The notes under the pieces: generated by a model
Told to the model about the DNA's origin: nothing
The model's input: only the letters and a program-made list of their open reading frames with translations
Databases searched by the model: none
Assembly (NCBI GenBank): GCA_002105175.1
Contig: MCGE01000004.1
Span: 744,001 to 808,000 of the forward strand
Length of the DNA stretch: 64,000 nt
DNA from: Absidia repens
Lineage: Eukaryota; Mucoromycota; Mucoromycetes; Mucorales; Cunninghamellaceae
Reading direction: 5' to 3'
In this document: in pieces, positions 1-11,716 of the stretch
How the letters are laid out: every line of letters starts with the position of its first letter
Position numbering within the stretch: position 1 is the stretch's first letter
Program-made: the position numbers and the translations under genes

Positions 1-1464
1 ATTGGCCTTGACCTTCATTGATCACAAAATCATGGACAGCACGAGCGATCACCCAAAAGTAATTTGACTGTTGCAGATAATAAAAAACAGAACGTGAGTC
101 TAGTCGGAATCCATCTGATTCATTCTATCATTTACCTGAGAGTTCAATTCTGTACACGCAGGATGTTCAAAGATGCTTTGGATATCAGAAGGAATCTACG
201 AGCAAATACGGAAAGAAAACGTTAATATAGAATCCAAACATCACATTATCCCGTTGCTTCCCTTTCTCTCCATCCCCCCATAATAATAATAATAATAAAA
301 AGACAAGCAAGCTAGTTTCACTTACATTTGTTGATCCTGAAAGTCTCCAAATATTTGATATGGCTTCTTCAAAATTCTCTTCATCCACCGTTCGCATACT
401 TGCCCTGACATTTTCTTTGAGCTGATTCCGTTCTGCATAAGATAGAGGGGCTTTTCCGTCATGCTATAATGATAAGACGTCGAGTCGTCAGATTATCGGT
501 ACATCTCATCTATGTCTGTTTTTTTGTTTTTTTTTTTTTTACCTCAGCCTTCCATTTATCCACAAAGATCAACAAGACAACAATAAAGGGCACATGGGCA
601 TGATCGGTCTGATCCAGTGCATCCAGGTCACCGAAAGAATTCACATAATCCACCAATTGCTTAAAGGGTTGGTTAAGGCGTAAGTCACTGGCATTTTCAG
701 GATGAGTTTCAATGATAGTGTGTTCGTGCGTCTGAATTCTGAATGCGCCACACAATCCTTTTGAGGAGACTGATATCAATATCCTTTTGTTGGTCTCACA
801 TATACGGGCCAGACTTGCGAGATCACTGGCATGCAAATTGGAAGCCACAATCAATGTAAATGAATCAAAAAAAGATGGTTCTTGGTGTATCAATTCATGC
901 GCTGACTATTTGCAAAAGTAAAAAAATAAAAAAAAAAAGGTTTAATCATACTTCGATAAGAACGTGCTTTGCATTTCACTTACTTTGTTCACAAACTGAG
1001 TCTCCACTGCTTCATTGAGTTCCTTGAGTAGATTCACCACTGCTTCCGCTTTGGATTCAGAGATATTGCTTGGTTCCAAGAAAAAGTTGGTTCGAATGTC
1101 GTGTCTGTCTACCATTTTTTCGTCGACTATAGTGATGCCGCCGATTCCTGTCAAGAAACCAGTGTGTTAAAAACGTATATTACATATAAGCAGATGACGG
1201 CTTACTTACCTGGAAGAATCAGATTCTTCAAAACTTCAGAGCCGGTAGCGGTGGCATTGAGAAGACATACTTTGGCATTTTCTAGAGCAGCTTGACCAGA
1301 TGTGGCCCACAATCTAAATGTTTACATCAATGAGCAAAACATAGTGAGTGACCACGGTATGATTTTAAGCCAAGCTAAGAAGATCATATGAGCTGTATCT
1401 AAATATACCTCAATTGCCTATCATATCTTTGTGTTTTCAAATCTATGACGGGTGTGTTTTCCAT
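1..1464 (-). CDS. ULA1: NEDD8-activating enzyme E1 regulatory subunit (APPBP1/NAE1 type), C-terminus off the left edge
   Basis: This is the regulatory half of the heterodimeric E1 that activates NEDD8/Rub1 for cullin modification. Exons by splice consensus are 1464-1409, 1313-1210, 1147-984, 905-543, 463-326, 194-136 and 67-<1, with consistent phases. The protein opens [19 protein letters not shown] and then [10 protein letters not shown], the ThiF/E1 fold start. It continues through [39 protein letters not shown] and [10 protein letters not shown], each with a close counterpart in APPBP1. As in other regulatory subunits, no catalytic cysteine is expected. About 300 residues are visible; the family is usually about 500-540, so roughly the last 200 lie outside the window. 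The start was chosen because it directly precedes the conserved TQRYDRQLR. The acceptor before the last visible exon is the one giving [11 protein letters not shown]; an alternative acceptor at 114 hits a stop. Confidence 0.93.
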
Positions 1465-2067
1465 GGATATGACAGTTTCTGCTGTAAATTGTGATAGAAG
1501 AAAGAGAAAACGGAAAAGAAGAAAGTGGGAACCAGCAAGAATTACGTACAAAATTTAAAACGCCGCCCACGCTCGCGGCAAGTACCATTTTTGTCCTGGA
1601 TTTCATCACAGAAAGACTGTGCCCAAGCACCCTTCTATTCATATGTCACTACCTTCTATTTTTTGCTTCAACATGTATCATGTCAGGTAGAGTTTAGCAC
1701 ACTATTTAAGCAGGAATTTCACTAGGTCTTTTTGTATCAGTAGAGTTGAATATGAATTTAAAGCACACGTAAATAAAAAATAAAAAATCATGCGTATGGT
1801 GCAATTCAGCAAAAATACATACTGCTGAAAATACCATACTAATTCGTATTAATATGTCTCTATCGTTTCAAATGAAAAAATGTGGCATGCTATCAGATGA
1901 CATCACCATTCCTTGGGAACTAAAAAGACAAACTACATTATATCACCTGCGTCATAATCCACTTCATTACTACTAAAATAAGATCACTTTCTAAATAACA
2001 ATTGTAATTTTATTTGAATTATTAGCTTTTTATGCTAAAGTAAATGTTTTATGCTAAGGTAAACTTT
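1465..2067. other. Intergenic: 5' region of the NEDD8-E1 subunit gene and 3' end of the next candidate gene
   Basis: This stretch of about 600 bp has no convincing coding region. Short open frames at 1491-1725 overlap on both strands and resemble no protein family. The only GC-rich patch is near 1560-1580, about 100 bp upstream of the start codon, and may be a promoter element. Confidence 0.4.
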
Positions 2068-2857
2068 CTATGCTATGGGAGGATCAGTAACGGCATTTTT
2101 TGTGCCACTTCCCCCGTACGATTTGCCTTCTTTTTCTTCCCATGCTTGTTTGCGTTTGCGCTTATCGTAGCTGATCCTGTTGTTTCTGTGGTTGTCGCTT
2201 TTGCTTTTGTGGTTATATTTACCCTTTCTGTTGCCGTTGTCCTTTCTACATCTTTTGCTGCTACGTTTTATGCATCTATTTACTAAATAAAATAAAAAGA
2301 GCATGTTAAAAGATGTCAATTTTGTCAATATAGTTGCGCCTGCAGCGTTACATTTTTACCTCAGATTGTCTAATTTTGCTATATCAAATACATAAACGCC
2401 TTCAACTTCGTCGTCGTTCCCCTTCTTCGTCGTCGTCATCTTCACCATCCTCTTCATCAATAGCGATACCATCATCATTTTCATGGTTATTGTTGTTGTT
2501 GCTGCTGTTGAGTTCCGTTTTCTGATGCACTTAAAAAAAAAAGTGAGTGTTAATACAAAACTGAAGTTGATATTTACCGTTTGACTCTTGGAATTGTCTC
2601 TTACCGCATCTGCATTCAGGCAAAAATGTCTTTCGACAAAGTGATTTGATAACCAGTGAGATTCAGTCTCCATAAGCGAGTTCCATGTTGTTGTACTAGT
2701 CTGTTGAGCTCCATCTCTAAGTCCACCTTGGGTTTACTGAGTAGATTCACGCTACCTGGCCTTGCATTGCTTGTTGGAACACATTCTTGCCAACGCGTAC
2801 CCCCAAATCATAGACTGGTACTGCTTCAATATAGACATAGGCATTTTCGTTTCCCAT
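2068..2857 (-). CDS. Unrecognised candidate multi-exon gene with basic C-terminus
   Basis: The product is not recognised. The first exon, 2857-2756, reads MGNENAYVYIEAVPVYDLGV and continues for 34 codons to a GTAGCG donor. A 55-bp intron then leads to exon 2700-2605, 32 codons containing ESHWLSNHFVERHFCLNADA, followed by GTAAGA. Downstream, an Asp/Glu/Asn-rich stretch (about 2410-2530) and a Lys/Arg-rich stretch (about 2068-2280, ending GTKNAVTDPPIA and a stop) look like further exons, but I could not fix the joins between them. Two acceptor phases compete at about 2532. The start lies about 80 bp downstream of a truncated dispersed-repeat copy in the same orientation. It could be a lineage-specific gene or a decaying one. 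Confidence 0.4.
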
Positions 2858-3445
2858 GTTTGCTTTTGTTTAATAATAGAGTTGCTGAATATGATTGTGA
2901 CATTAGGGAAAAGGTTCGAAGATGAGGCCAACATCTATGGCGGTCCCAAATCACGAATCCAGAATGAAAGGGTTTGCCCCTGTATCAAATTTTAATACTA
3001 ATTCAAGTTCACCACCATTTCATTGAAGCTTCAATGAAGAAGAAAAAAGAAAAAAGAAAAGCAAGAAAAGGGAAATCATACAACAGTAAATAACGTGGGC
3101 GGAGTGTGAACGTGGCATGATCTATATTTTTTCTTGCATATACACCAAAGTGTACAAAAATAACCCCTTCCACCCCGCGCTCCATTTCCCAAAGCTCTAA
3201 TCGATTGACAGAGCGTTCTATTGTCAATCCTTTTGGAGCTGCGTTATACGATACAAACAAATAGAATAAATATGAAATCCCATTAAGGATGCAGATTGTT
3301 TATTTGAGTGGATGTAATATATATAGCAAACATTGGAATAAATTATAAAAAGGCAAAGTTGGTAATGAAATCATAATAATAGACAATAATGGAAAGGTAA
3401 TGTATATGAATATAAAATTGGGTGTGATAAGGTATGTGAAGTAAG
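2858..3445. other. Intergenic, repeat-containing
   Basis: Besides repeat copy 1 this holds AT-rich sequence from 3260 to 3445, which probably includes the 3' UTR of the BTB-domain gene ending at 3446. No other coding or structured signal was seen. Confidence 0.4.
2935..3110 (-). repeat. Dispersed repeat family, copy 1 (truncated)
   Basis: In minus orientation it carries the family core (GGCAAACCCTTTCATT variant followed by CTGGATTC), then GGGACCGCCAT. On its far side are an A-rich stretch and a CGTGGGCGG box at about 3093-3101. The AATAAA-containing tail of full copies is missing. Confidence 0.6.
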
Positions 3446-4745
3446 CTAACAGGATGCAAATAATCTGAGAGAGTCTTCTGTAGTTGCCAATTTCATCAAC
3501 CCTGATAGGAAATCAAAAAGGAAATTAATCAAATCAGGGTAGACCGATAATTGCCGTTTCTTTCTGTCTTACCAGTGATATTGTAATGGCGAGCTTCTTG
3601 CATAAGTTCATCCATTCTATTTGAAATAGAAAAGCAATACTGGTAAGATTTGTATTTTCTTGAACATCATTTGATATCAACTTACATTTTTGGATCGTCC
3701 CGTATACATGGTGGCACTTTCAAATCCCTAAGGTAGTTCAAAACCAATCTAAAATAGGTACTGTCCCGGTCGATAAAGTAGGATCCATCGTTTTCATCAG
3801 GAGCTATACAACTATGACAAGTGAACATTGCTGCCAGTATTGAGTCTGGGTCTCGTTGTAATGTTGATAAAGAAGTTTCGAATAATTGGCCTCCTACGTT
3901 GAGTTTGATCTATCATATGAAGATAAAATAAAAAACGTTAATACAAAGGCCAGTAGGGAAGTCTTTTCGGTTTACTTTTTCCTCTTGCGATTTTCTGATG
4001 CCTATAAAAAAAACTATACCTATGAGAAGAACAAACTACCATCCATAGTACTTTCAATCAACTTACGTTTCATCATATCTTTCTCCCTTTCAAAACATGA
4101 TTTTTCGACATCCAATTCTTCCTGCCATTCAGTTAAATCGTCCGATAAATGAGTGTACGCAGTTTCCACCTTTCGATGGAAATCTATACTCATTTTTTCA
4201 AACCGGTCTTCCAATTCATTAAGGTCATTGAGTTGTTCCTTGATTTGACTGTGTAGATCTGCAACGTATAGAGTCCGTCGACATGTTAATGATCATTTGG
4301 TATATATGCATATTCTTTGAGTGGAGATGCTGATTTACCTTGTTTTTGCAACTTGTAAGATTTACTAAGCATTTGCCATTCTGGTAGAGAGTCTATACCC
4401 ATTTTCACATGGATCAAATGGAACAATATGAGTTCAGGGCCCGCCGTTTTGCATGATCGTTCAATATTAAAGAAACACAACACACCCACACACACCCACA
4501 CATTTTTTTTTTTTGTTCAAACAAAAGGATATATGTCTGTTCTTACTTTCATAAACCGAAAAACGAGGCAACTTGAATCCAGCTGTAGACTTTGCAGGCT
4601 CTGGGGTGTCGGAAGAAGCTACATTGGAATGAGTCTCGGATGAGGTATCGTTAGATTCATGCAATAAGGTAGTTTGTATATATGAAGGGGTTCTTCCATT
4701 TTCTGGTGTAAAAGAGTCAAAGAATGAGGCTCCCGTAGTAGTCAT
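3446..4745 (-). CDS. BTB/POZ (potassium-channel tetramerisation type, KCTD-like) protein with coiled coil
   Basis: Seven exons (4745-4547, 4392-4339, 4258-4067, 4001-3976, 3909-3686, 3616-3573, 3501-3446) join in frame to 264 residues. Residues about 1-65 are Ser/Thr-rich. Residues about 85-150 are a charged helical stretch (IKEQLNDLNELEDRFEKM and on) likely to form a coiled coil. The T1-type BTB domain follows from about residue 158 with IKLNVGGQLFETSLSTLQRD, FIDRDSTYFRLVLNYLRD and DELMQEARHYNI. KCTD-type proteins oligomerise and often act as adaptors for cullin-3 ligases or other partners. That role is family knowledge; the partner here is unknown. A run of 33 A (T on the sense strand, 4766-4798) lies 20 bp upstream of the start codon. 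Confidence 0.85.
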
Positions 4746-4765
4746 CTTGTGGAAGTGGCTGTTGG

Positions 4766-4802
<37 letters not shown>

Positions 4803-5373
4803 AAATTCAGAATATTAGTAACTCCAAAAAAAAAAGCGGACGAGTGTTACACAAAGGATAAACCATGTGGCCAACCAACGCAATAATACTGCTTTGAATT
4901 CTCATTTGGATCAGTGTAGAAGAATCTCTTGTATAGTATGATGTAAAAAAAATCCTTCTTCAAAGATAATCAAAAAGAGTCTGGATAGTGACTTGCAGAT
5001 GCAACTGCGTTGCTTTTGTCAGCTTCATGCAGCAAATTGAACATCAGCCAACATAATCGATATTTCTCAGTAAATGAGCATCAAGGTAGGATCTAATGTA
5101 GGAGACATGTTAGTTATGAAAATAAAATAGAGCATCAAGCCGTTTTTATGCATGTCTATAGGTCATGTTGATGTATATGGAACAAAAATCGTTATCTGTC
5201 TGGAGCGCTATTTGAAATATATTTTTACAAAGGCCACCTTCACACACAAATTGAATCCTTCTCCGAATCCTTCATCCATGTATATTAATTTTATAAAACA
5301 AATAACTTTTTATTTTTTTTTTAAAAAAAAAAATGTTGAAGATCCATAAAGAATCAGACACCGCTAAGATAAT
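4746..5373. other. Promoter side of the BTB gene and 3' flank of the VOC gene
   Basis: It contains a 33-nt oligo(T) tract on the sense strand of the BTB gene (4766-4798). The remainder is AT-rich with no gene or structured element that I can support. Confidence 0.4.
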
Positions 5374-5760
5374 TTAATCTGCCTTTTCATTACCATAGGC
5401 GCCACTAAGATGAACGACTTCGATATTGTTTCCATCAAAATCATGAACAAAGGCAGCATAGTAGGTGGGAGCATATTGAGTTCGCAGGCCAGGCTGACCA
5501 TTACATTTACCGCCAAGTTCCAACGCCATTTTATAGAATTCATCCACTTGAGCTTGTGAGTTGGCGTTGAAGGCAATATGGATTTGAGAAGGATGCCCGG
5601 TTGAGTCTTGACCTAAACCAAAGGCATTATTAGCATACCCACAGTATCTGTCTGGAACTTCAAAGGAGATGTCTTGACCAAGAAGTTTCATCAAAGGGGT
5701 GTAGAAAGTCTTGCTACGAGCAATATCCTTGACATTGATTGCGAAATGGTGAACAAGCAT
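5374..5760 (-). CDS. VOC-superfamily (glyoxalase/bleomycin-resistance fold) protein
   Basis: A single uninterrupted frame encodes 128 residues, MLVHHFAINVKDIARSKTFY to YGNEKAD. The pattern is a typical VOC domain: an N-terminal metal-ligand-like His in VHHFAINV, SKTFYTPLMKLLG, an SQIHIAFNA strand, and a C-terminal HDFDGNNIEVVH whose Glu and His fit the last metal-ligand positions. Such small stand-alone VOC proteins often have unknown substrates, so I do not assign glyoxalase I activity. The start at 5760 was preferred over an in-frame start further upstream because VHHFAINV is the normal domain beginning and the upstream residues are low complexity. It is divergent from the uL15m gene and shares its 364-bp promoter region. 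Confidence 0.85.
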   Translation of the reverse strand: MLVHHFAINVKDIARSKTFYTPLMKLLGQDISFEVPDRYCGYANNAFGLGQDSTGHPSQIHIAFNANSQAQVDEFYKMALELGGKCNGQPGLRTQYAPTYYAAFVHDFDGNNIEVVHLSGAYGNEKAD

Positions 5761-6124
5761 GGTGACGGCTGATTTGTATACGGTATAATTAATGGATGAA
5801 AAAACAAAACAAAAGAAAAAATGCAAAACAAAAGCCCAGAGAGCGTCCTGCTTTATACTTTTTTTTTCAAATGTTCCCGCGTTTTGATACTGCGGTTGAA
5901 ACCGTATGACTGGTATCTTATGCTAACGCGTTTAACGCCAAACAACTATGTAATTGTCCAATGATCATGCTAAAAAAAGAAATTAGTTCCTTCCTACGGA
6001 ATTTCATTTTCTCCACAGTGTGTGACTGGAGCGCACTTTAAAATCATGTTGTTTTTTTTTGTTTGTTTGTTTTCCCCAGTCCTTTTTTATTTTTATTTTT
6101 TTCAAAGTTACAACATTGACAATC
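5761..6124. promoter_or_regulatory. Divergent promoter region (VOC gene / mitochondrial uL15)
   Basis: The 364 bp separate two head-to-head start codons. It contains the local GC-rich element AACGCGTTTAACGCC at 5925-5939, and T-rich tracts at 6050-6110 just upstream of the uL15m start. Promoter function is inferred from gene orientation. Confidence 0.45.
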
Positions 6125-7135
6125 ATGTTTCGATCAGTCGTTGCTGCACAATATCAAACAGTTCGTACCTTTGCATCTCACAGCATTCAACCACCCAAAG
6201 CGAAAATTGGTCTAGGTAGTTTGGCTGATAATGCTGGAGCCGTCTCTGAAGTATGTTCGGAAACGAAATCGCTGCTGTCATATTGAATGTCTACTAACTA
6301 CTCTCATGTCCTACTTATAGCGTACTCGAGTCGGCCGTGGTCCAGGTTACGGTAAAGGGAAAACATCAGGTCGTGGTCACAAAGGTCAAAAAGCTCGCTC
6401 TGGGAATGGTCAACCTGTCCCATGGTTCGAAGGTGGCCAAATTCCTCTCGTCAAGCGTTTGCCCAAACGTGGTTTCTACAACATGTAAGTGCAAAGAAAC
6501 TCTATTGACAGTTATCATTTGTGTACTGAACCACACTTTCATATGACATCGATTAGCCACGGAAAAGAATATCAAGAACTCAACTTGGATCGTCTTCAAC
6601 ACTGGATCAACACCGGTCGCATCGACGCTTCTCAACCTATCACCATGAAGCATTTACTGGATAGTCGGTGTATTCATAAAATCGAAGATGGTGTCAAGAT
6701 TTTGAGCGTAGTAAGTCAAACATACATGTAGATCAATAGCAATACTGATTCAAAACCTATATCTATTTTCTAGGGCGCAGATACATTTACCACTCCGATC
6801 ACCATTGAAGTTTCTCGTGCTTCTCAGAAAGCCATCGAGGCCATAGAAAAAGCTGGAGGAAAAATCACTACTCGATACTACAATGCTTTGGCTTTACGTG
6901 CTACTGTCCACCCCGAAAAATTTGTAAAGATTCCTAAGTTTGCTGCTCCGTTACGAAAGGAAGATATCAGTAAGTCAGGAATTTTTAATAGTGAATAGTG
7001 TATATACAAACAGTAGTTGTATGATGAATACTCAACATCTTTTTTTTTTTGGGTGTGTGTGTGTGTGTAGAATACTACTCTGACATCAAGAACCGTGGCT
7101 ACTTGGCTCAATCCGAATCTACCCCTTTAGAATAG
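6125..7135 (+). CDS. MRPL10: Mitochondrial large-subunit ribosomal protein uL15m
   Basis: Five exons (6125-6250, 6321-6484, 6557-6710, 6774-6969, 7071-7135) give 234 residues. The first 30 or so, starting [18 protein letters not shown], are rich in Arg/Ser/Ala with no acids, as in a mitochondrial targeting peptide. The L15 signature follows: [57 protein letters not shown]. The second half has the C-terminal L15 pattern with [19 protein letters not shown]. It is longer than bacterial L15 (about 145 residues), as fungal mitochondrial L15 proteins are. Function: a structural protein of the mitoribosome near the central protuberance. A TATA-less T-rich promoter precedes it. Confidence 0.95.
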
Positions 7136-7502
7136 AATCCCCTTTTGTAATATAGTCATAGTTTACCATTATCAATCAATTAATCAATCCAACCCATTAT
7201 GCATATATTTTTTTTGGAATTTGAATGAATAAAATAACAACATACACATCTTTTTGCATGTCTTTACATCATCTCTGAGCGTAAGATGATACGATTTTTA
7301 TTAGTTGTACGGTGGTTTTGTATATGGTGTTTTTTTTTATTTGGCTTTTTTTTTTTTTTTTTTTTTGACTCAGTGGAAGTTGACACGGTGATCAATTTTT
7401 ACTGGTTTGCTCTGTTTGAAACTCAGATTATACATAAAATGAGGGGCATCTAACTCTTTTTTCTTCCCCTCTTATATTTTTCTTGTTCTCATTATAAACA
7501 CC
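7136..7502. other. Intergenic between uL15m and SHM1
   Basis: It holds the 3' UTR of uL15m (AATAAAATAA at 7228-7237) and the promoter of SHM1, with long T tracts at 7330-7366. A TGACTCA site is annotated separately. Confidence 0.5.
7366..7372. promoter_or_regulatory. TGACTCA, Gcn4/CPC1-type binding site upstream of SHM1
   Basis: The sequence is a perfect match to the palindromic bZIP site used by Gcn4/CpcA in general amino-acid control. It lies 131 bp upstream of the SHM1 start, directly after a T tract. Glycine/serine metabolism genes are plausible targets. Binding is inferred and not shown. Confidence 0.4.
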
Positions 7503-9546
7503 ATGCTTCGTACTCTTCTTACTACTGCCGCCCGTCCAACCTCTGTCCGCGTGGCTCGTCCTCTTGCTGCCAATGCCATTGTAAGTAACAAAAACGATTC
7601 ACCAAGGAGGGTTTGCCTTTATCACTATGCATATGCAGACGTTTACTGATTTTTTTATCTTCGTTTTTTTAATTTTGCCAGCGTCAATATGCCTTCCCTG
7701 CTGGTCAAAAGGAGGTAAGTCACTTATGAATGTGTTTTATAGAAACTATATTGACTAATCGTATCACTGTTTTATTCATATTAGTTTTTGAATGAAGATC
7801 TCAAGAAAGGCGATCCAGAAATGTATGATATCATTGAAAATGAAAAGAAACGCCAACGCGACAGTGTGGTTTTGATCCCCTCTGAAGTAAGTTACAGGAA
7901 ACAAGAGCAACAGTTTGGTGAGTATTAGCATATTAACTCGAGTGGATGTACCTTAGAACTTTACTTCCAAGGCAGTGATGGATGCTCTTGGCAGCGTGAT
8001 GCAAAACAAATACTCTGAAGGTTACGTCGGTGCTCGTTATTATGGCGGTAATGAATTCATCGATATGTCTGAACAACTCTGTCAAAACAGAGCTTTGGAA
8101 GTCTTTGGACTCGAACATGAGCAATGGGGTGTAAATGTCCAACCACTTTCAGGTAAGATAAACATATAGAAAGGGGAAGTGCGCATGAAAAACAAGTCGT
8201 CATAACTTATCTTCTATATTACAGGTGCTCCTGCCAATTTGTATGTGTATGGTGCTATTATGAAACCTCATGATCGTTTGATGGGCCTTGATTTACCTCA
8301 TGGCGGTCACTTGTCCCATGGCTATCAACTTCCAAACAAAAAGATCTCTTATGTTTCCTCCTACTATGAAACCTTACCCTACCGATTGGATGAAAAGACC
8401 GGTCGCATTGACTACGATGAATTGGAAAAAAACGCTCTTCTCTTCCGTCCCAAGGTGATCATTGCCGGTGCAAGTGCCTATGCTCGCAACATTGATTACT
8501 CCAGAATGAAGAAGGTATGTATTGAGTTTTAAGATTAGGGTAATGACAAATTTGACTCACCTAGATGCTTTTCTTTCGTTAGATTGCAGATAAAGTCGGT
8601 GCTTACTTGATGGCTGATATTGCTCACATTTCTGGTAAGAAATAATAATAATAATAATAATATATAAAAAGACTATATATTTTAAAGAATATACCCTAAT
8701 ACATATTTTATTTTTCCTAGGTTTGATTGCTGCTGACGTACTACCTGGCCCTTGGGAACATGCTGATATTGTCACCACTACCACTCACAAGTCTCTCCGT
8801 GGTCCCCGTGGTGCCATGATCTTTTATCGTAAAGGTCTCCGTAGTGTTGACAAGAAAGGAAAAGGTAGGCTTTATTTGATCTCCAAAAAAAAAAAAAAAA
8901 AGTGTAGTAGAAAGTGAACGGTACTAATATCGTATACCTGATATCAATATCAATAGAAACCTATTACGATCTTGAAAATCCTATCAACCAATCTGTGTTC
9001 CCTGGTCATCAAGGTGGACCACATAACCATACCATTGGTGCCTTGGCTGTTGCATTGAAACAAGCTCAATCTCCTCTTTTCAAAGAATATCAAGGTCAAG
9101 TGTTGAAAAACAACCAAGCATTTGCCGACGCTTTTGTAAAACTCAACTATGAGTTGGTCTCTGGTGGTACCGACAACCATTTATTGCTGGTCAATTTGAA
9201 ACCCAAGGGCGTGGATGGTGCTCGTGTGGAACGTGTATTGGAACTGGTGAACATTGCTGCCAACAAGAACACTGTTCCTGGTGATACTTCTGCTCTCCGT
9301 CCCAATGGTCTCCGCATTGGTACTCCTGCTATGACTAGCCGTGGTTTCAAGGAAGAAGACTTTGTCAAGGTGGCCAATTATATCGATCGTGCTGTCGCCA
9401 TCGCTGTGGATGTCCAAAAATCGACTACCTCCAAACTCCTGAAGGACTTCAAGACTGCTTGCAATGGCAACAAGGAAATCGAAGCCCTGAAAAATGAAAT
9501 CTCCGAATTCTCCTCTCAATTCCCCCTCCCAAGTGTAGAATTTTAG
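7503..9546 (+). CDS. SHM1: Serine hydroxymethyltransferase, mitochondrial
   Basis: The enzyme interconverts serine plus tetrahydrofolate with glycine plus 5,10-methylene-THF, using PLP. Eight exons (7503-7580, 7682-7714, 7785-7886, 7957-8152, 8225-8514, 8583-8634, 8721-8864, 8957-9546) give 494 residues. The N-terminus, [20 protein letters not shown] to FPAGQK, is Arg/Ala/Thr-rich and acid-free, fitting mitochondrial import, so this is the mitochondrial form. Hallmarks: [70 protein letters not shown], the PLP-lysine loop [38 protein letters not shown] and [20 protein letters not shown]. Length and all active-site motifs are intact. Splicing is supported at every junction by phase and by family alignment. 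Confidence 0.97.
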
Positions 9547-10489
9547 ATTATTAGCATCCCTCTCTCTGTCTCTTTTTTTCTTTCTTTTGACAGTATAACA
9601 AACACAAACACACATACACACCTAGTTTATTATCATTTACAGCTTATTGTTTTATTTATATATGTCTTTTATTTATCACGTTTTCCAAATCAAAATAAAA
9701 TAAAATACCCTCTATTTATATGCCTACAAGAGTCTGATTGCTCGTTGTAAATGGAATATATGACCTATATCCTATCATTTTTATCTTTGATTCAACACTT
9801 TTTTTAGGGGAAAAAAAACGTCCCTGTAGCATACATAATGTCTTGACCTTTTTTTTTTTTATCAAGCTAACTGCACTTGAATTTTCTATCACCCTATTAT
9901 CCTACCTGGACATGAAAAAAAAAAGTCCTGAGAGGGGTATGAAAATAAAAATCATGCATCTGGTCACCATCATCTGAGCTGATAAAATTGGGGACGGTGT
10001 TCCTGAATCATGATTTCGTTGTAAAAATCGGGTAGGCATTATACTGCAAGCACATTACAAAAAATAAAAAAATTTATTTCCTTTGAACCCCCCCAAAATA
10101 ACTGCCTTTGACAAAGGATGCCATTACCGATTTTAAACCCCCCCCCAAAAAAAAGAAATCCTGTCTACCCTATATAATAGATATATCTACCCCCAGTGTA
10201 AATTGAGCACAACTGTTATCCTTATCCCCAAGCACTATCCTATCACATTTGCAATCAGAATCCAATCATCCCTTTTCATCAATTCATTAACACCACTGGT
10301 AATGTGGAAGCATGTATAAATTAATAAAAAACGGTTTTATTTCTGAGAATCATAAAACTAAGAGGGGGGAAATATCTATATATATATATATATAAAGTCC
10401 ATATACTTAACTAAACTAAAAAAGAAAAAAAAAAGAAGACAATAAGTAATAAACGCAGAGGGAGCAACTAACTAAACTAGATCTTGATT
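9547..10489. other. Convergent 3' intergenic region
   Basis: It lies between the 3' ends of SHM1 (+) and the Zn2Cys6 gene (-). AATAAAATAAAATA at 9693-9706 is a likely SHM1 polyadenylation region. Runs of C (10088-10094, 10138-10146) and a TA microsatellite at about 10375-10394 are present. No gene was seen. Confidence 0.45.
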
Positions 10490-11716
10490 TCAATTTTTGT
10501 TGTCGGGGACATCAATATCCGCAGTAGCTTCAGGTGTTCCATATTGGCTACCATTATCAGAATCGGCAGCAGTCTGATTGGATTCTGCCAATACCGTGGT
10601 GTTGGATTCATTGTTCATGGTAGTGGTGGTAGTGGTGGTGGTTGATTCATGTGCATGGGAGTCGCTAGTTTGAGAAACAATGGATTCGCCAACCGCGGGG
10701 GTGTCCGTTTCAGCCTTGGCTTTGGATTGGTTTTCATTGTCTGTGATACTAGCCTTATTTTCAGAAGACGCATCAGTGGTAGTGTTGGGGTTATGATCCA
10801 AGACAGCTGTACAAAGTTGAGATAGGATGCTTAGTTTTCCATTTTCATCTGTTTCTGTTGAAGCTTTGTTGTTGTTACCACCATCATTCTGTTGTTGCGC
10901 ATTATTCTTGGCAGTCCCATTTGCATTGGCATTGGCAGCAGCTTGTTGAATCATGGTATTCATGTTGTTCAAAAGATTGTAAGGAAGGTATTGTCCATTT
11001 TGGAAGGATGAGAAATTTTCAAAGTGAGCAGTGTTCCCATAAGATTGATATGCAATGGCACCACGATTGTCACCAGCCACAGCGGTTGTAGGCGGAGGAT
11101 ATATACCATTGGGTAAAGCTGATACTGGCATGTTTGGAGCAGCAGAGGTAGCAGAAGCATCACCTTCACCTAAACGGATAAAATAAAAAGTAACCTCGTG
11201 AGTTGTCGGTTTTGTCAATGAGAATAGATACTCTTTTCTATTGGAGGGAGGCGAATGTTAATAACGTACCTTGTTTTCTTTTCTTGTAAGGTCCACGCTT
11301 AAGTCCTTTTTGTCTTTCCTTGCGCACAGAGTCAACACAAGATTCAGTTTGTCCATACTTCACACACCGAGGGCAAGGTCTTTGGTCATCGCACTTTTTG
11401 CAGGCTTTTTGGCAATTGGCTATATCGCAGAAAAACAAAAAAATGAAATAGTGAGCTGGTGTGTGTCACGAGGTATATATAGGTTTTTTTTTTCCAAAGG
11501 CAACTTACTACAGGCGTTTCTCACTTGTTTGCGCTTGGGTTTCCCATTAGGATATTCTTGACCTAGAGAAGGATGGAAGGTACCAGTTATAGCACTAGGC
11601 TGAGGCATATTGAGTTGAGAGTGGTCAGGGATTTGTGCTTGGGACGCGTTCATGCCAGAGGTGTTCGGCGCTTGAGATTGAGGGTAGCCCTGATAAAATT
11701 GAGAATTGGCAAACAT
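10490..11716 (-). CDS. Zn(II)2Cys6 fungal transcription factor
   Basis: Three exons (11716-11509, 11419-11270, 11169-10490) give 345 residues. A perfect binuclear zinc cluster spans residues 69-97 with spacing C-X2-C-X6-C-X5-C-X2-C-X8-C (CTNCQKACKKCDDQRPC, then PRCVKYGQTESC). A basic linker RKERQKGLKRGPYKKRK follows, so DNA binding is well supported. The region before it (residues 1-60) is Gln/Ser/Pro-rich. The C-terminal 220 residues are Asn/Ser/Thr/Ala-rich with one short hydrophobic helix (KLSILSQLCTAVLDH), typical of a disordered activation region. No fungal-specific middle homology domain was seen, so the protein is short for the class and I give no target pathway. The frame also stays open to a start at 11743. 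I prefer 11716 because a 3' splice acceptor (TTCGTTGCAG) lies between them, implying a 5' UTR intron. Confidence 0.85.

Noticed and set aside
2605..2700. In another frame of the candidate gene, HGTRLWRLNLTG resembles the central region of acetyl-CoA carboxylase (HGxRLWRL).
   Set aside because: That frame stops soon after and needs a worse splice pattern. The frame joined to the MGNENAYVY exon has a better acceptor, and the similarity is only eight residues.
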